Below, one piece after another: positions 16,716 through 29,677 of a stretch of DNA of 56,721 nt. Position 1 is the first letter of the stretch, and each line of letters starts with the position of its first letter. The stretch covers positions 1-56,721 of the forward strand of contig NZ_FNBU01000021.1 of NCBI RefSeq assembly GCF_900102435.1. The letters are read 5' to 3'. The stretch comes from Sporolituus thermophilus DSM 23256. Its GTDB lineage: Bacteria; Bacillota; Negativicutes; Sporomusales; Thermosinaceae. Below the pieces are notes generated by a model. The model ran no database searches, had not been told where the DNA came from, and worked only from the letters and a program-made list of their open reading frames with translations. Both the position numbers and the translations under genes were made by a program.

Positions 16716-16733
16716 TTGCCAAATATTTGGCAA
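16716..16733. promoter_or_regulatory. Perfect 18-bp palindrome upstream of secG
   Basis: TTGCCAAATATTTGGCAA is a perfect palindrome, 43 bp upstream of the secG -35 and about 70 bp from the terminator of the formimino cluster. It looks like a dimeric regulator site. The cognate protein is unknown. Confidence 0.5.
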
Positions 16734-16802
16734 AGTAGACTAGCCTGGTTAAAAAATAACCTAATCAATTGTTCCTCGCGCAGAACCAATACTTCCTCAT
16801 AT

Positions 16803-16834
16803 AAAAAAGGCGGGATTCATAATTAACCCGCCTT
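16803..16834 (-). terminator. Terminator of the gltS-ftcD-cyclodeaminase cluster
   Basis: AAGGCGGG pairs with CCCGCCTT around a 12-base AT-rich loop, followed on the minus strand by TTTTTTAT. It lies about 78 bp after the cyclodeaminase stop. The remainder of 16608-16911 holds the secG promoter and palindrome. Confidence 0.85.
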
Positions 16835-16911
16835 ACACACTTTTATCTTAGTTAAAACTTGCCGCCGTCTTCGACTTTACTTCACAAATTCGCCCTATAC
16901 ATGGCTCTAGC

Positions 16912-17535
16912 TCACCTGATGATCGCTTGCGCCAGGTCTTCGATTTCCCGGTTCGCGTTGACGGACCGCTCAACTACCTCGACAATTTTGGCTTTCATAC
17001 GGGTCGTATATTCTTCGTCTTTGATGGAAGACAGATTTATTTTCACGTTATACAGTGCGCCCTGCAGCGCGGCATAGGCTAAGGCGCCGGCGACCGCCGC
17101 ATCGCTGGCGGCATTGGGATTGCCGACCTTGATGACGCGGACGGCCAGCCGCAATACGTCCAAACAAGCCTGCGCCACCGCCATGGGCAGGTCGGCCGCT
17201 TCCTTCAGCGCCTGCTGAATTGCCGCCGTCCGCCGCTCTTTTTCTTCCGCCGCTTGTTTAGGAAGCCGATAGGCCGCCATCACTTTGTTAAAGGCCGCGG
17301 TGTCTTCGTCCACATAGCGGAGCAGGCGATCTTTCAAGTCGCTGGCCGCGGCGCTGATTTCCCGGACTTCGGCGGCAACGTCCTGAAACTTGTCGCCGCT
17401 TGTCAGCTTCGCCACCATCGCGCACAGCGCCGCCCCCAGGGCGCCGGCGAGGGCGGCGGTGCTGCCGCCGCCCGGCGCCGGTGAAGCCGAGGCCAGTTCG
17501 TCGATAAATTCAACAATTGTCTTGTTTACCAGCAT
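16912..17535 (-). CDS. Formimino-THF cyclodeaminase-like protein (FTCD C-terminal domain)
   Basis: The ~207-residue all-helical protein has the family start TIVEFIDELASASPAPGGGS, the ALAGALGAALCAMVAKLT helix and the NPNAASDAAVAGALAY motif. The family either deaminates 5-formimino-THF to 5,10-methenyl-THF or acts as methenyl-THF cyclohydrolase (FchA). Linkage to ftcD, whose stop lies 9 bp upstream, favours the first. The ATG at 17535 with AGGTGG upstream is preferred over GTG 17544. Confidence 0.88.
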   Translation of the reverse strand: MLVNKTIVEFIDELASASPAPGGGSTAALAGALGAALCAMVAKLTSGDKFQDVAAEVREISAAASDLKDRLLRYVDEDTAAFNKVMAAYRLPKQAAEEKERRTAAIQQALKEAADLPMAVAQACLDVLRLAVRVIKVGNPNAASDAAVAGALAYAALQGALYNVKINLSSIKDEEYTTRMKAKIVEVVERSVNANREIEDLAQAIIR

Positions 17536-17544
17536 AATAACCAC

Positions 17545-18435
17545 CTACAGATTTTCTTCAAATACCTGCTTGCGTTCAAACCCTTCGAGTCGCAGGTAAA
17601 ACTCCGCCACATCCAAGAGCGCCTGGAGGGGAACCATGCCGATGATTTCGCTGCCCACCACATTGACACCGTAGCGGGCCGCCTCGGATTTGACGGTCTC
17701 AAACACGCGATACAACGGCGTGCCGGTATAGTCGACCATATTGATCGATACCTGGGCTATATTGCGGTCTTCAAGCATGACGCCAATGGCCCGGCAGTAT
17801 TTATAGCCGCCTCTGGCCTCCCGGATGGCGTTGGCGATTTTCTTGGCAATGGTTACGTCGCTTGTCCCGAGGTTGATATTGAAGGCGATTAAAAACTGGC
17901 GGGCGCCGACCACCGTAGCCCCGGCGGTGGGGTGCATGCGGGGCGGCCCGTAGTCGGGATGACGCTCGGGTTTGGTAATATCTTGTTTGAGCCCTTCATA
18001 TTCGCCTTTGCGGATGTCGGGCAGCTTCACCCGGCTGGGCATTTTGGCCGCCGCCTCGTACAAGTAGACCGGGATCTCAAGTTTTTCGGCGATTTCCTGT
18101 CCCAACTCGTTGGCGAGCTGAACACACTCTTCCATCGTCACCCCCCGCACCGGTACGAAGGGAATGACGTCGGTCGCGCCAATCCGCGGGTGCTCGCCTT
18201 GGTGTTTTTCCATGTCAATCAGCTCAGCCGCCTTCTTGCAGGCGCTAAATGCCGCCTGTTTCGCCGCTTGCGGCTCGCCCACAAACGTTACTACCGTGCG
18301 GTTATGGCTGGCGTCCGGTTTGACGTCGAGCAGTTTGACGCCGTCTATTTTCCGGATTTCGCCGACAATGGCCTCAATGACGTCAGCCCGCCGGCCCTCG
18401 CTGAAATTAGGCACGCATTCGACCAGTTTCTCCAT
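17545..18435 (-). CDS. ftcD: Glutamate formimidoyltransferase
   Basis: The 296-residue protein covers the N-terminal and middle domains of formiminotransferase: VECVPNFSEGRR at the start, HNRTVVTFVG, HPRIGATDVIPFVPV with the catalytic His region, and FNINLGT. It moves the formimino group of formiminoglutamate to tetrahydrofolate, yielding glutamate. The cyclodeaminase domain, fused in mammals, is a separate gene immediately downstream. GAGGAG seven bases upstream supports the start. It lies 40 bp after gltS and probably shares its sigma-54 promoter. Confidence 0.95.
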   Translation of the reverse strand: MEKLVECVPNFSEGRRADVIEAIVGEIRKIDGVKLLDVKPDASHNRTVVTFVGEPQAAKQAAFSACKKAAELIDMEKHQGEHPRIGATDVIPFVPVRGVTMEECVQLANELGQEIAEKLEIPVYLYEAAAKMPSRVKLPDIRKGEYEGLKQDITKPERHPDYGPPRMHPTAGATVVGARQFLIAFNINLGTSDVTIAKKIANAIREARGGYKYCRAIGVMLEDRNIAQVSINMVDYTGTPLYRVFETVKSEAARYGVNVVGSEIIGMVPLQALLDVAEFYLRLEGFERKQVFEENL

Positions 18436-18474
18436 ACGACTTCTCCTCTCTTAACCCATCTGGCGATGAATTAG

Positions 18475-19710
18475 TTATTTTGTAAAATAGTTGATAAACC
18501 AGACGATATTAGGAATACCGACAATATCAATCAGCACCGCGCCGCATAAGGGCACGATCAAAAACGCTTTACGGGAAACGACGCCATACCGCTCGGCGAC
18601 GGCGCTCATATTGGCAACCGCGTTCGGCGTAGCACCAAGGCCGTGGCCGATCATGCCGGCGCACATAACGGCGGCGTCATAATTGCGACCCAGCAGCGGG
18701 AACAGGAAGTAAATGCAGAAAATGAACATAAAGACGGTTTGGACGGCCAAAATGATGATGAGCGGCAGCGCCAGACTGTACAGTTCCCAAATTTTTAGCG
18801 ACATCATTGCCATAGTCAGGAAGATGCCCAGGCTGACGTCCGCAATCAGGTCTACCGTTTTATCGTGCATTTTGACAAAAGGCTTAATGTCATTGATATT
18901 GCGGAACAGTACGGCCACAAACATTGCCCCGACATACCCCGGCAGGACAAAACCGGTAGCATCCTTGATTTTGGCCGAACCCAGCGCGCCCAGCACCATT
19001 ACTACCAGAATGAGCGCCATCATCGACAATACTTTGTCGCTGGTGACGGGATCATCCTGTTCGGCAGTAACAGCTTGGTGCAATCCCTCCAGGTTTTCCT
19101 CGCTTGTTTCGATGGGCAAGTCGTAGCGCTCGATAAGCCACTTGGCCAGCGGACCGCCCATCAGTCCGCCGCTGATGAGCCCGTAAGTAGCCGAAGCAAC
19201 GGCTACGACAAACGCGCCCTGCACGCCCAGCTGTTCGGCCGTCGGGCCAAACGCCGAGGCCGCTCCCATTCCGCCTTCCAGCGAGACCGCGCCGGCCATG
19301 ACCCCCAGCACGGGATGAATGCCTGTCAGCATGGCCGTGCCGGCGCCGACGACGTTTTGCATTACCGCCAGGATCCAGCAGCTTACCAAATAGATAATTA
19401 GCGATTTTCCGCCCTTTTTAATCAGCCCCAGGCTTCCACCAAGGCCAACAGTGGTAAAGAAGGCAATCATAAATGGCATTTGGAGGGTGGTATCCAGTTT
19501 AAAAGTTAGCAAGTTGGCCTCTTTGAGCGCCCAGGCCAAAATCGAGAAACTAAATCCACCGATTACGGCCGCCGGTATACAAAACCGGACGAAGAACGGA
19601 AAGGTCCGCCGCACCCAACTGCCAAACATCAGCAGTAGCACCGATATGGCCACCGTAGCCACAATATCCAGTTTCATGACCCAAACTTTGTTGACCAGTT
19701 CAAAACTCAC
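18475..19710 (-). CDS. gltS: Sodium/glutamate symporter, GltS (ESS) family
   Basis: The 411-residue carrier has about eleven hydrophobic segments with the two pseudo-symmetric ESS motifs: VSLEGGMGAASAFGPTAE in the first half and CAGMIGHGLGATPNAVANM in the second. It is expected to move glutamate with Na+; uptake or release cannot be told apart here. The start is GTG 19710 with AGGAGG eight bases before. A near-consensus sigma-54 promoter lies 40 bp upstream and the gene heads the formimino cluster, whose product is glutamate. Confidence 0.93.
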   Translation of the reverse strand: MSFELVNKVWVMKLDIVATVAISVLLLMFGSWVRRTFPFFVRFCIPAAVIGGFSFSILAWALKEANLLTFKLDTTLQMPFMIAFFTTVGLGGSLGLIKKGGKSLIIYLVSCWILAVMQNVVGAGTAMLTGIHPVLGVMAGAVSLEGGMGAASAFGPTAEQLGVQGAFVVAVASATYGLISGGLMGGPLAKWLIERYDLPIETSEENLEGLHQAVTAEQDDPVTSDKVLSMMALILVVMVLGALGSAKIKDATGFVLPGYVGAMFVAVLFRNINDIKPFVKMHDKTVDLIADVSLGIFLTMAMMSLKIWELYSLALPLIIILAVQTVFMFIFCIYFLFPLLGRNYDAAVMCAGMIGHGLGATPNAVANMSAVAERYGVVSRKAFLIVPLCGAVLIDIVGIPNIVWFINYFTK

Positions 19711-19749
19711 ACTGCATCCCTCCTGTTACTTATTCTCACCCCTTTAATA

Positions 19750-19765
19750 TGCAAGTTTCATACCA
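19750..19765 (-). promoter_or_regulatory. Sigma-54 (-24/-12) promoter of gltS
   Basis: The minus-strand sequence TGGTATGAAACTTGCA fits the TGGYAYG-N4-TTGCA pattern, with invariant GG and GC separated by exactly 10 bases. The inferred start site is near 19738, giving a short leader of about 28 nt. An NtrC-type activator gene lies just upstream. Confidence 0.82.
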
Positions 19766-19788
19766 GCCGCCGCAAGCCGAAATAAGGG

Positions 19789-20052
19789 AACCACAGAGAT
19801 ATTCATGCCAATAAATTGGCACCACAAGCGATGAAAAGTAAGTTTTTGAACTAATCTCGCGCGACAACTGTCGCGCGCGTAGCCCTTTGCGTTCTTTGCG
19901 CACTTTGCGGTTTTACGCTTTTCAGGGTAGGACACAGAGGAATAATTTTTAAGTTTAGCGCGATGAATATCGCGCCTCTGTGTTCTCCGCGGTTAGAAAA
20001 AATTTTCATTATTTGTGGTGCCGATTTATCAGCATGAATATCTCCGCGGTTA
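19789..20052 (+). repeat. Mosaic repeat element, copy 2 (forward plus inverted half)
   Basis: The first ~140 bp match copy 1 almost base for base, including GCGCGACAACTGTCGCGC (19859-19876) and the CTTTGCG nonamers. The second half is an inverted subtype: palindrome GCGCGATGAATATCGCGC (19958-19975), then CCTCTGTGTTCTCCGCGGTT, then TTGTGGTGCC...AGCATGAATATCTCCGCGG in reverse order. The whole unit therefore has inverted-repeat ends. It separates the sigma-54 promoter from the candidate enhancer sites. Confidence 0.9.
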
Positions 20053-20067
20053 AAGATATTTTGCTTA

Positions 20068-20122
20068 TTGCAAAAATTCTGCAATTTTTGCAGAAAAAAA
20101 TGCTCCTTTTGCAAAAATTGCA
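20068..20122. promoter_or_regulatory. Candidate enhancer sites for the NtrC-type activator
   Basis: TTGCAAAAATT occurs at 20068-20078 and 20109-20119, and its complement AATTTTTGCA at 20083-20092, so 20069-20092 is a palindrome with 10-bp arms around CTGC. These lie 300-370 bp upstream of the gltS -24/-12 box, a usable distance for an enhancer. They could also help end transcription of the regulator, but no clean T-run follows the stem. Confidence 0.45.
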
Positions 20123-20126
20123 CAAG

Positions 20127-21494
20127 TTACCGCAAGCCATATTCTTTTATCTTATACCATAATTTGCGTTCACTGATTTTCAGCACCTGGGCGCACTTGG
20201 CCTTATCGCCCCGAAAATGCTGCAAAGTCCGGGTAATGACTTTCCGTTCAACAAGCTTTAAATCGTCGCCGATATAAACCGGTATGAGCAGACTGGCTTC
20301 GGCACGGCTACCGCCTTCTTCTCCGCCGGCTTCCCGCACCTCCGCGGGCAGGTTGCTTACCCGTAAGGTACTGTCCTCGGCAAACACCATCGCTCTTTCG
20401 ATAATGTTTTCCAACTCCCGCACATTTCCCTTAAACTCATACTTGGACAGCAGCCGTAGCGCTTCCGGCTCAATGCTTTTGATCTGCCGGGCCATTTTTT
20501 TGTTGTATTTGCCGATAAAGTGTTCCACTAAAAGCGGGATATCTTCCCGCCGCTCCCTAAGCGGGGGCAGGTTGATGGTCACCACGTTAAGGCGGAAATA
20601 CAAGTCCTCCCGGAATTTCCCCTCGGCAATCATCTTTTTTAAATCGCGGTTGGTGGCGCAAATAATCCGCACGTCAATCTTTCGCCGCTGGCCACAGCCA
20701 AGGGGCACGATTTCTTTTTCCTGGACAACGCGCAGCAGTTTGGCCTGCATTTTCATATCCATTTCGCCGATCTCATCAAGGAATATCGTCCCCCGGTCGG
20801 CCAGTTCAAACAGCCCTTTCTTACGCTGCACGGCGCCGGTAAAAGCGCCCTTCTCATACCCGAAAAGCTCGCTCTCCAAAAGTTCGGTCGGAATAGCGGC
20901 GCAGTTGACCACTTCAAAAGGCTCCTGCCGACGCGCGCTTAGGTAATGGAGCGCTTTGGCCACCAGTTCTTTGCCTGTTCCGCTCTCTCCCGTTATGAGG
21001 ACATTGGAATCGACCTGGCGCGCCTTGTCGATCTGGCTGAGAATTTGCCGCATCGCCGCCGACTTGCCCACCATCCCCGATATTTCATAAAACTCAGTCA
21101 ACTTGTGGTTCAAATATTGTACTCTTGACCGCATCCCCCGGTACTCCCGGGCGTTGACCAGCAACATGGACAATTCATCCATATTGATGGGCTTGGTAAG
21201 GTAGTAGAACGCCCCTGCCCTCATGGCGGTCACCGACGATTTAATGCTGCCGTACGCCGTCATGATAATGACGATAATGCTGTCGTCATACCGCTTAATC
21301 CGGCTGAGCGCTTCCAGTCCGTCTTCACCTCCCAGCTTTAAATCCAGGAGGACAATATCTATTTCCTGCGCCGCAATTATGGCTAGCGCTTCATCGGTCG
21401 AGCCGGCCGTAAAAACCGTATAGGTCTCCTCCAGGGCAAAGGCCAGTGAGGCGCAAATAGCCGGTTCATCGTCCACAATCAGTACTTTATACAT
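20127..21494 (-). CDS. NtrC-type sigma-54-dependent response regulator
   Basis: The 455-residue protein has a receiver domain with phospho-acceptor Asp51 (IVLLDLKLGG) and KPIN lysine. An AAA+ domain follows with Walker A GESGTGKE, the sigma-54-contacting GAFTGA, and GTIFLDEIGEM. The C-terminal Fis-type helix-turn-helix is KAKCAQVLKISERKLWYKI. It activates sigma-54 promoters when phosphorylated. It lies 19 bp after its partner kinase. The nearest sigma-54 promoter I see is that of gltS. Confidence 0.94.
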   Translation of the reverse strand: MYKVLIVDDEPAICASLAFALEETYTVFTAGSTDEALAIIAAQEIDIVLLDLKLGGEDGLEALSRIKRYDDSIIVIIMTAYGSIKSSVTAMRAGAFYYLTKPINMDELSMLLVNAREYRGMRSRVQYLNHKLTEFYEISGMVGKSAAMRQILSQIDKARQVDSNVLITGESGTGKELVAKALHYLSARRQEPFEVVNCAAIPTELLESELFGYEKGAFTGAVQRKKGLFELADRGTIFLDEIGEMDMKMQAKLLRVVQEKEIVPLGCGQRRKIDVRIICATNRDLKKMIAEGKFREDLYFRLNVVTINLPPLRERREDIPLLVEHFIGKYNKKMARQIKSIEPEALRLLSKYEFKGNVRELENIIERAMVFAEDSTLRVSNLPAEVREAGGEEGGSRAEASLLIPVYIGDDLKLVERKVITRTLQHFRGDKAKCAQVLKISERKLWYKIKEYGLR

Positions 21495-21513
21495 ATTCTC
21501 CCCCCTGTCACGG

Positions 21514-23475
21514 CTATTTCGCCGGAAACTTCAGCCTTACTTTGGTCCCGACATTTTCTACGCTCTCAACGGCAATATCAACGCCGTTCTGTTTGGCCAA
21601 CTGATAGCTGACAAACAGCCCCAGTCCGGTCCCGCCGGACTTGGTGCTAAAAAACGGTTCAAAGATGTGATTAATGTTTTCCCGGCTGATGCCCACGCCA
21701 TTGTCCGTTATTGTTAATATGGCATAACCGTCCTGCCCTTCGCCGACAATCTGCAGCCGGGGACTCGGGCGCTCCTCCAAGGCTTGAATGGCATTTAACA
21801 AAATATTTATAATGACCTGTTTCATCTGCTGCATATCAACATAAACAAACACCGCATCGGCAATATCTACTTGCAGGTCAATGTTTTTCTTGGCGACGGT
21901 GTCGGCAAAAAACACCATGATACCGTCAACAAGCGATTTGAGCGTAATCTGTTCCCGCGCTTGCGTACGGGGATGAGCATAGGTTAAAAGATCGTTAACG
22001 ATACTATTCAGCCGTTCAATTTCACGGGGAACAAACTCGCTGATTTTTTTCCGGAACAGCGGGTTGTCGTACTTGGTCGGCAAGAGTTCAACAAACGTTT
22101 TGATCGAGGTCAAAGGATTGCGCAGCTCATGGGCGATACAGGCCACGAGCTTCCCCAATGCTTCCAGCTTGTCCTTCTTGATAATTTCCTCGCGGAGCTG
22201 TTTTTCCTGCGTAATGTCGCGGAAATGAACGATAATATCCCTCTCGTCATCGACCTGCAAAACATCAACGGTATATTCGATACCAACCCGCCCCAGCATG
22301 ACTTCGCCCGCCCACCTTTCCATTCCGCACGGTGGGCAGTTGCCGAGCAGGTCGGCAAGAGCCGTTTCCGTGTAATCCAGGCCGGCAAGCGGCCGGCCGT
22401 CCCGGGCCAAGTACCGCTGGGCATACTGATTGGCAAATTTGATGCCGCCGTCCTGCCCGATGGTAACAATGCCGCTATAGCCGCTGTTGAGCATTTTTTC
22501 CTGATACTTATGGGCCCGCTCAATATATTTGTTGGTCCGCCTAAGTTCGTCGTTCACCGCTTCCAGCTGGCGGACGCGCCGCTTTACTTCCCGCTTAAGC
22601 AACAAGTTGGCCAACACGAACGCTATGGCTAAGATGAACAAAAAACCGGCGCCGAACAGGGCGAGCTTAAAATTGCGTTTATAGTACCAGGCCGGATAAT
22701 CGACCGGCTCACCGAACCATTTGGCGTACAGTTTGTCATAAGTGCCGTTTTGCTTAATCGCTTGCAAGCCCTTGTTAAAGACGGCCAGCACGGGGCTGCC
22801 TTTCCTGACGGCGACGGCATAACGCTCCGGGTCGATGGCGCCGCCAACCGTCTTTACCTCATCGACGTTCTTCATGCGCTGCAGGATGTACTGTCCTGTC
22901 AGCTTGTTGCCCACGGCGGCGTCAACTTTGCGTCCAAGCAGCAGGCGGAGGGCTTCTTCCTGGTCGGCGGCAGGCACCAACTCGACCGGCCGGTTCTTCA
23001 GGCGGTGATAGGCAATATCGTCCTGTTGTACGGCTACCTTTCTCCCGGTCAGGTCGTCCAACGATGCAATGGCCTGCATGTCTTTCAGTACAAAAATGGC
23101 CTGGGAATTGATCATGTACGCTTCGGAAAAGTCGTACCGTTTTTCCCGCTCGGCATCATATTTCATGCCGGCAACGGCATCCACTTCGCCGTTATCCAGC
23201 GCCCGGAGCGCCTCGGCCCAGGGCATGGGGCGAAACCGGATCTCGTAGCCGCAGGACAGGGCGACGGCCTGGAGAAGGTCGACGTTAAAACCCCGGTATA
23301 CCTTGGCGCCGTTTATTTCGTCAATGAATTCATAAGGAGGAAAGTTTTCATCGCCGGCCACGACGAGGACTTTATTTTCCGGGATGTCTGCTATCGCCAA
23401 AGGCTGAGCGACAGCCATGACCAGGCACAAAACTATCGTGACGCGGCGCCAGCCCGGCCGCAGTTGAAAACCCAT
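21514..23475 (-). CDS. Hybrid-sensor histidine kinase with amino-acid-binding (SBP_bac_3) domain
   Basis: The 653-residue protein has a signal peptide/anchor (10-29), an extracytoplasmic SBP_bac_3 domain (about 34-255; FPPYEF, GFNVDLLQAVA, DAVAGMKYDAEREKRYDFSE), a transmembrane helix (268-292), a PAS-like region (325-420), HisKA with His449 in CIAHELRNPLTSI, and HATPase_c (DNGVGIS, GGTGLGLFVSYQL). SBP_bac_3 domains usually bind polar amino acids, so a glutamate- or histidine-type ligand is plausible. Together with the downstream regulator it forms a two-component system next to the gltS cluster. Confidence 0.92.
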   Translation of the reverse strand: MGFQLRPGWRRVTIVLCLVMAVAQPLAIADIPENKVLVVAGDENFPPYEFIDEINGAKVYRGFNVDLLQAVALSCGYEIRFRPMPWAEALRALDNGEVDAVAGMKYDAEREKRYDFSEAYMINSQAIFVLKDMQAIASLDDLTGRKVAVQQDDIAYHRLKNRPVELVPAADQEEALRLLLGRKVDAAVGNKLTGQYILQRMKNVDEVKTVGGAIDPERYAVAVRKGSPVLAVFNKGLQAIKQNGTYDKLYAKWFGEPVDYPAWYYKRNFKLALFGAGFLFILAIAFVLANLLLKREVKRRVRQLEAVNDELRRTNKYIERAHKYQEKMLNSGYSGIVTIGQDGGIKFANQYAQRYLARDGRPLAGLDYTETALADLLGNCPPCGMERWAGEVMLGRVGIEYTVDVLQVDDERDIIVHFRDITQEKQLREEIIKKDKLEALGKLVACIAHELRNPLTSIKTFVELLPTKYDNPLFRKKISEFVPREIERLNSIVNDLLTYAHPRTQAREQITLKSLVDGIMVFFADTVAKKNIDLQVDIADAVFVYVDMQQMKQVIINILLNAIQALEERPSPRLQIVGEGQDGYAILTITDNGVGISRENINHIFEPFFSTKSGGTGLGLFVSYQLAKQNGVDIAVESVENVGTKVRLKFPAK

Positions 23476-23669
23476 CTGTTACTCCCCCCGCCGTATTGCC
23501 AGTGCAAAAAGGCTTTATATGGTATTTTCCACAAGCGCCAACGAAATCCTCGTTTACCATCTCTCGCCTCACTAGGCGCGAGACCGTCTACTGCTATATA
23601 CCGCTTAACTTTCTCCGATTTACCAAGCAACATCGTTATGAATTTCTGAATTTCTTCCAGCTCCGGCAC
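23433..23669 (-). CDS. Possible small protein overlapping the kinase start
   Basis: A 78-codon frame begins at GTG 23669 with GGGAGGG nine bases upstream and runs 43 bp into the kinase gene in another frame. The product starts MPELEEIQKFITMLLGKSEK, helical and charged, then a basic aromatic stretch (FRWRLWKIPYKAFLHW). I recognise no family. It may be translated and coupled to the kinase, or be a chance frame in the leader. Confidence 0.3.
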   Translation of the reverse strand: MPELEEIQKFITMLLGKSEKVKRYIAVDGLAPSEARDGKRGFRWRLWKIPYKAFLHWQYGGGSNRWVFNCGRAGAASR

Positions 23670-23686
23670 ACACAACTTCCCTCCCA

Positions 23687-23726
23687 CACCTCATACTTCA
23701 TACCTCATACTTCATACCTCATACCA
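23687..23726 (+). repeat. CTCATAC/TTCATAC heptamer tract
   Basis: Five to six near-perfect 7-bp units (CATACTT and CATACCT alternating) lie between the kinase leader and the eno terminator. A looser CACTTAC-type set follows at 23769-23800. The gap 23476-23791 otherwise holds the possible small gene and the terminator. Confidence 0.8.
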
Positions 23727-23764
23727 ATAATAAAACCGGATCAGGGCGCGCAGCCCCAACCCGG
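23725..23764 (-). terminator. Terminator of the glycolytic operon (after eno)
   Basis: On the minus strand CCGGGTTGGGGC pairs with GCCCTGATCCGG (12 bp with three G-U pairs), followed by TTTTATTATT. It lies about 28 bp beyond the eno stop. Confidence 0.7.
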
Positions 23765-23791
23765 CTATTTCCACTTATTACTTTCCACTTA

Positions 23792-27400
<3,609 letters not shown>

Positions 27401-27411
27401 TTTTTTCCCTC

Positions 27412-28596
27412 CTATTTGTCCGCAAGGGCGGCGATGCCTGGGAGCACTTTACCTTCGAGAAATTCGAGCGACGCACCGCCCCCAGTGGAAATATGGGTAA
27501 TACGCGCGGCCAGGCCCACCTTTTCCAGGGCGGCAATGGAGTCGCCGCCGCCGACAATGCTGGTGGCGCCGGAGCCGGCAACCGCTTTGGCCACCGCCTC
27601 GGTTCCTTTGGCAAAAGCGTCGAACTCGAAGACGCCCATGGGCCCGTTCCACACGACCGTTTTGGCTCCTTGCACCGCCTCGCCAAACGCCTTGGCCGTT
27701 TCCGGCCCGATGTCCAGCGCCATCCATTCGGGGTCGATCTCGGCCACGCCGGCAACGCGCCAGGCGGCATCGGCGGCAAAGCGGTCAGCGATAACTACGT
27801 CGGTAGGCAGCAGCAACTTAACACCTTTGGCTTTGGCTTGGTCAATCAGCGCGGCGGCCAGTTCGACTTTATCCTCTTCCACCAGTGACTTGCCGGTGGC
27901 AAAGCCCTGGGCCCGCAAGAAAGTGTTGGCCATGCCGCCGCCGATAATCAGGGTGTCCACTTTGCTAAGCAGATTTTCGATAACACCGATTTTATCCGAC
28001 ACTTTCGCTCCGCCGATAATGGCGACAAAGGGGCGGGTAGGGTTGGTGACCGCCTGACCGAGAAAGGCGATTTCTTTTTCCATAAGAAAGCCGGCCACTG
28101 TTGGCACAAATTTGGTAATACCTTCCACCGAGGCATGCGCGCGGTGCGATACTCCGAAGGCATCGTTAACGGCCACGTCGGCCAGGCGGGCCAGACTTTG
28201 GGCAAAGCGCTCGTCATTCTTTTCCTCTTCTTTATGGAAACGCAGATTTTCGAGCAGCAGCACCTGGCCGGGCTTAAGCTGGGCGGCTTTGGCCTCAGCC
28301 TCGGCGCCCACGCAGTCGGCGGCAAACAGCACCTCGCGGCCGAGGAGCTCTCCCAGGCGCCTGGCCACCGGCGCCAGTGAAAATTCGGGTGCCGGCGCCC
28401 CTTTGGGCCGGCCCAGGTGGCTGGCGAGAATGACCGCCGCCCCCTGGTCCAACAGGTAGCGAATGGTGGGCAGTGTGGCCCGGATGCGGGTGTCGTCGGT
28501 AATGCGGCCGTTTTTGTCCATCGGTACGTTATAGTCTACCCGGACGAAGACTTTTTTGCCGGCTACGGCAATATCCTTTATCGTCTTTTTATTCAT
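27412..28596 (-). CDS. pgk: Phosphoglycerate kinase
   Basis: The ~394-residue protein has the substrate-binding [10 protein letters not shown] and SHLGRPKG loops and the nucleotide-binding [11 protein letters not shown] and GGGDSIAAL. It makes ATP from 1,3-bisphosphoglycerate. ATG 28596 (MNKKTIKDI) has GGAGG eight bases before it; the longer frame adds nine unlike residues. Confidence 0.98.
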   Translation of the reverse strand: MNKKTIKDIAVAGKKVFVRVDYNVPMDKNGRITDDTRIRATLPTIRYLLDQGAAVILASHLGRPKGAPAPEFSLAPVARRLGELLGREVLFAADCVGAEAEAKAAQLKPGQVLLLENLRFHKEEEKNDERFAQSLARLADVAVNDAFGVSHRAHASVEGITKFVPTVAGFLMEKEIAFLGQAVTNPTRPFVAIIGGAKVSDKIGVIENLLSKVDTLIIGGGMANTFLRAQGFATGKSLVEEDKVELAAALIDQAKAKGVKLLLPTDVVIADRFAADAAWRVAGVAEIDPEWMALDIGPETAKAFGEAVQGAKTVVWNGPMGVFEFDAFAKGTEAVAKAVAGSGATSIVGGGDSIAALEKVGLAARITHISTGGGASLEFLEGKVLPGIAALADK

Positions 28597-28639
28597 CTGC
28601 CATACCTCCAAAAAGGGGCACACGCTGTGCCCCTTAGCG

Positions 28640-29662
<1,023 letters not shown>

Positions 29663-29677
29663 CTAAATAATAATTTA

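Noticed and set aside
16716-16733. Rex binding site
   Set aside because: Rex sites have TTGTGAA/TTCACAA-type arms. This palindrome has TTGCCAA/TTGGCAA, so assignment would be a guess.
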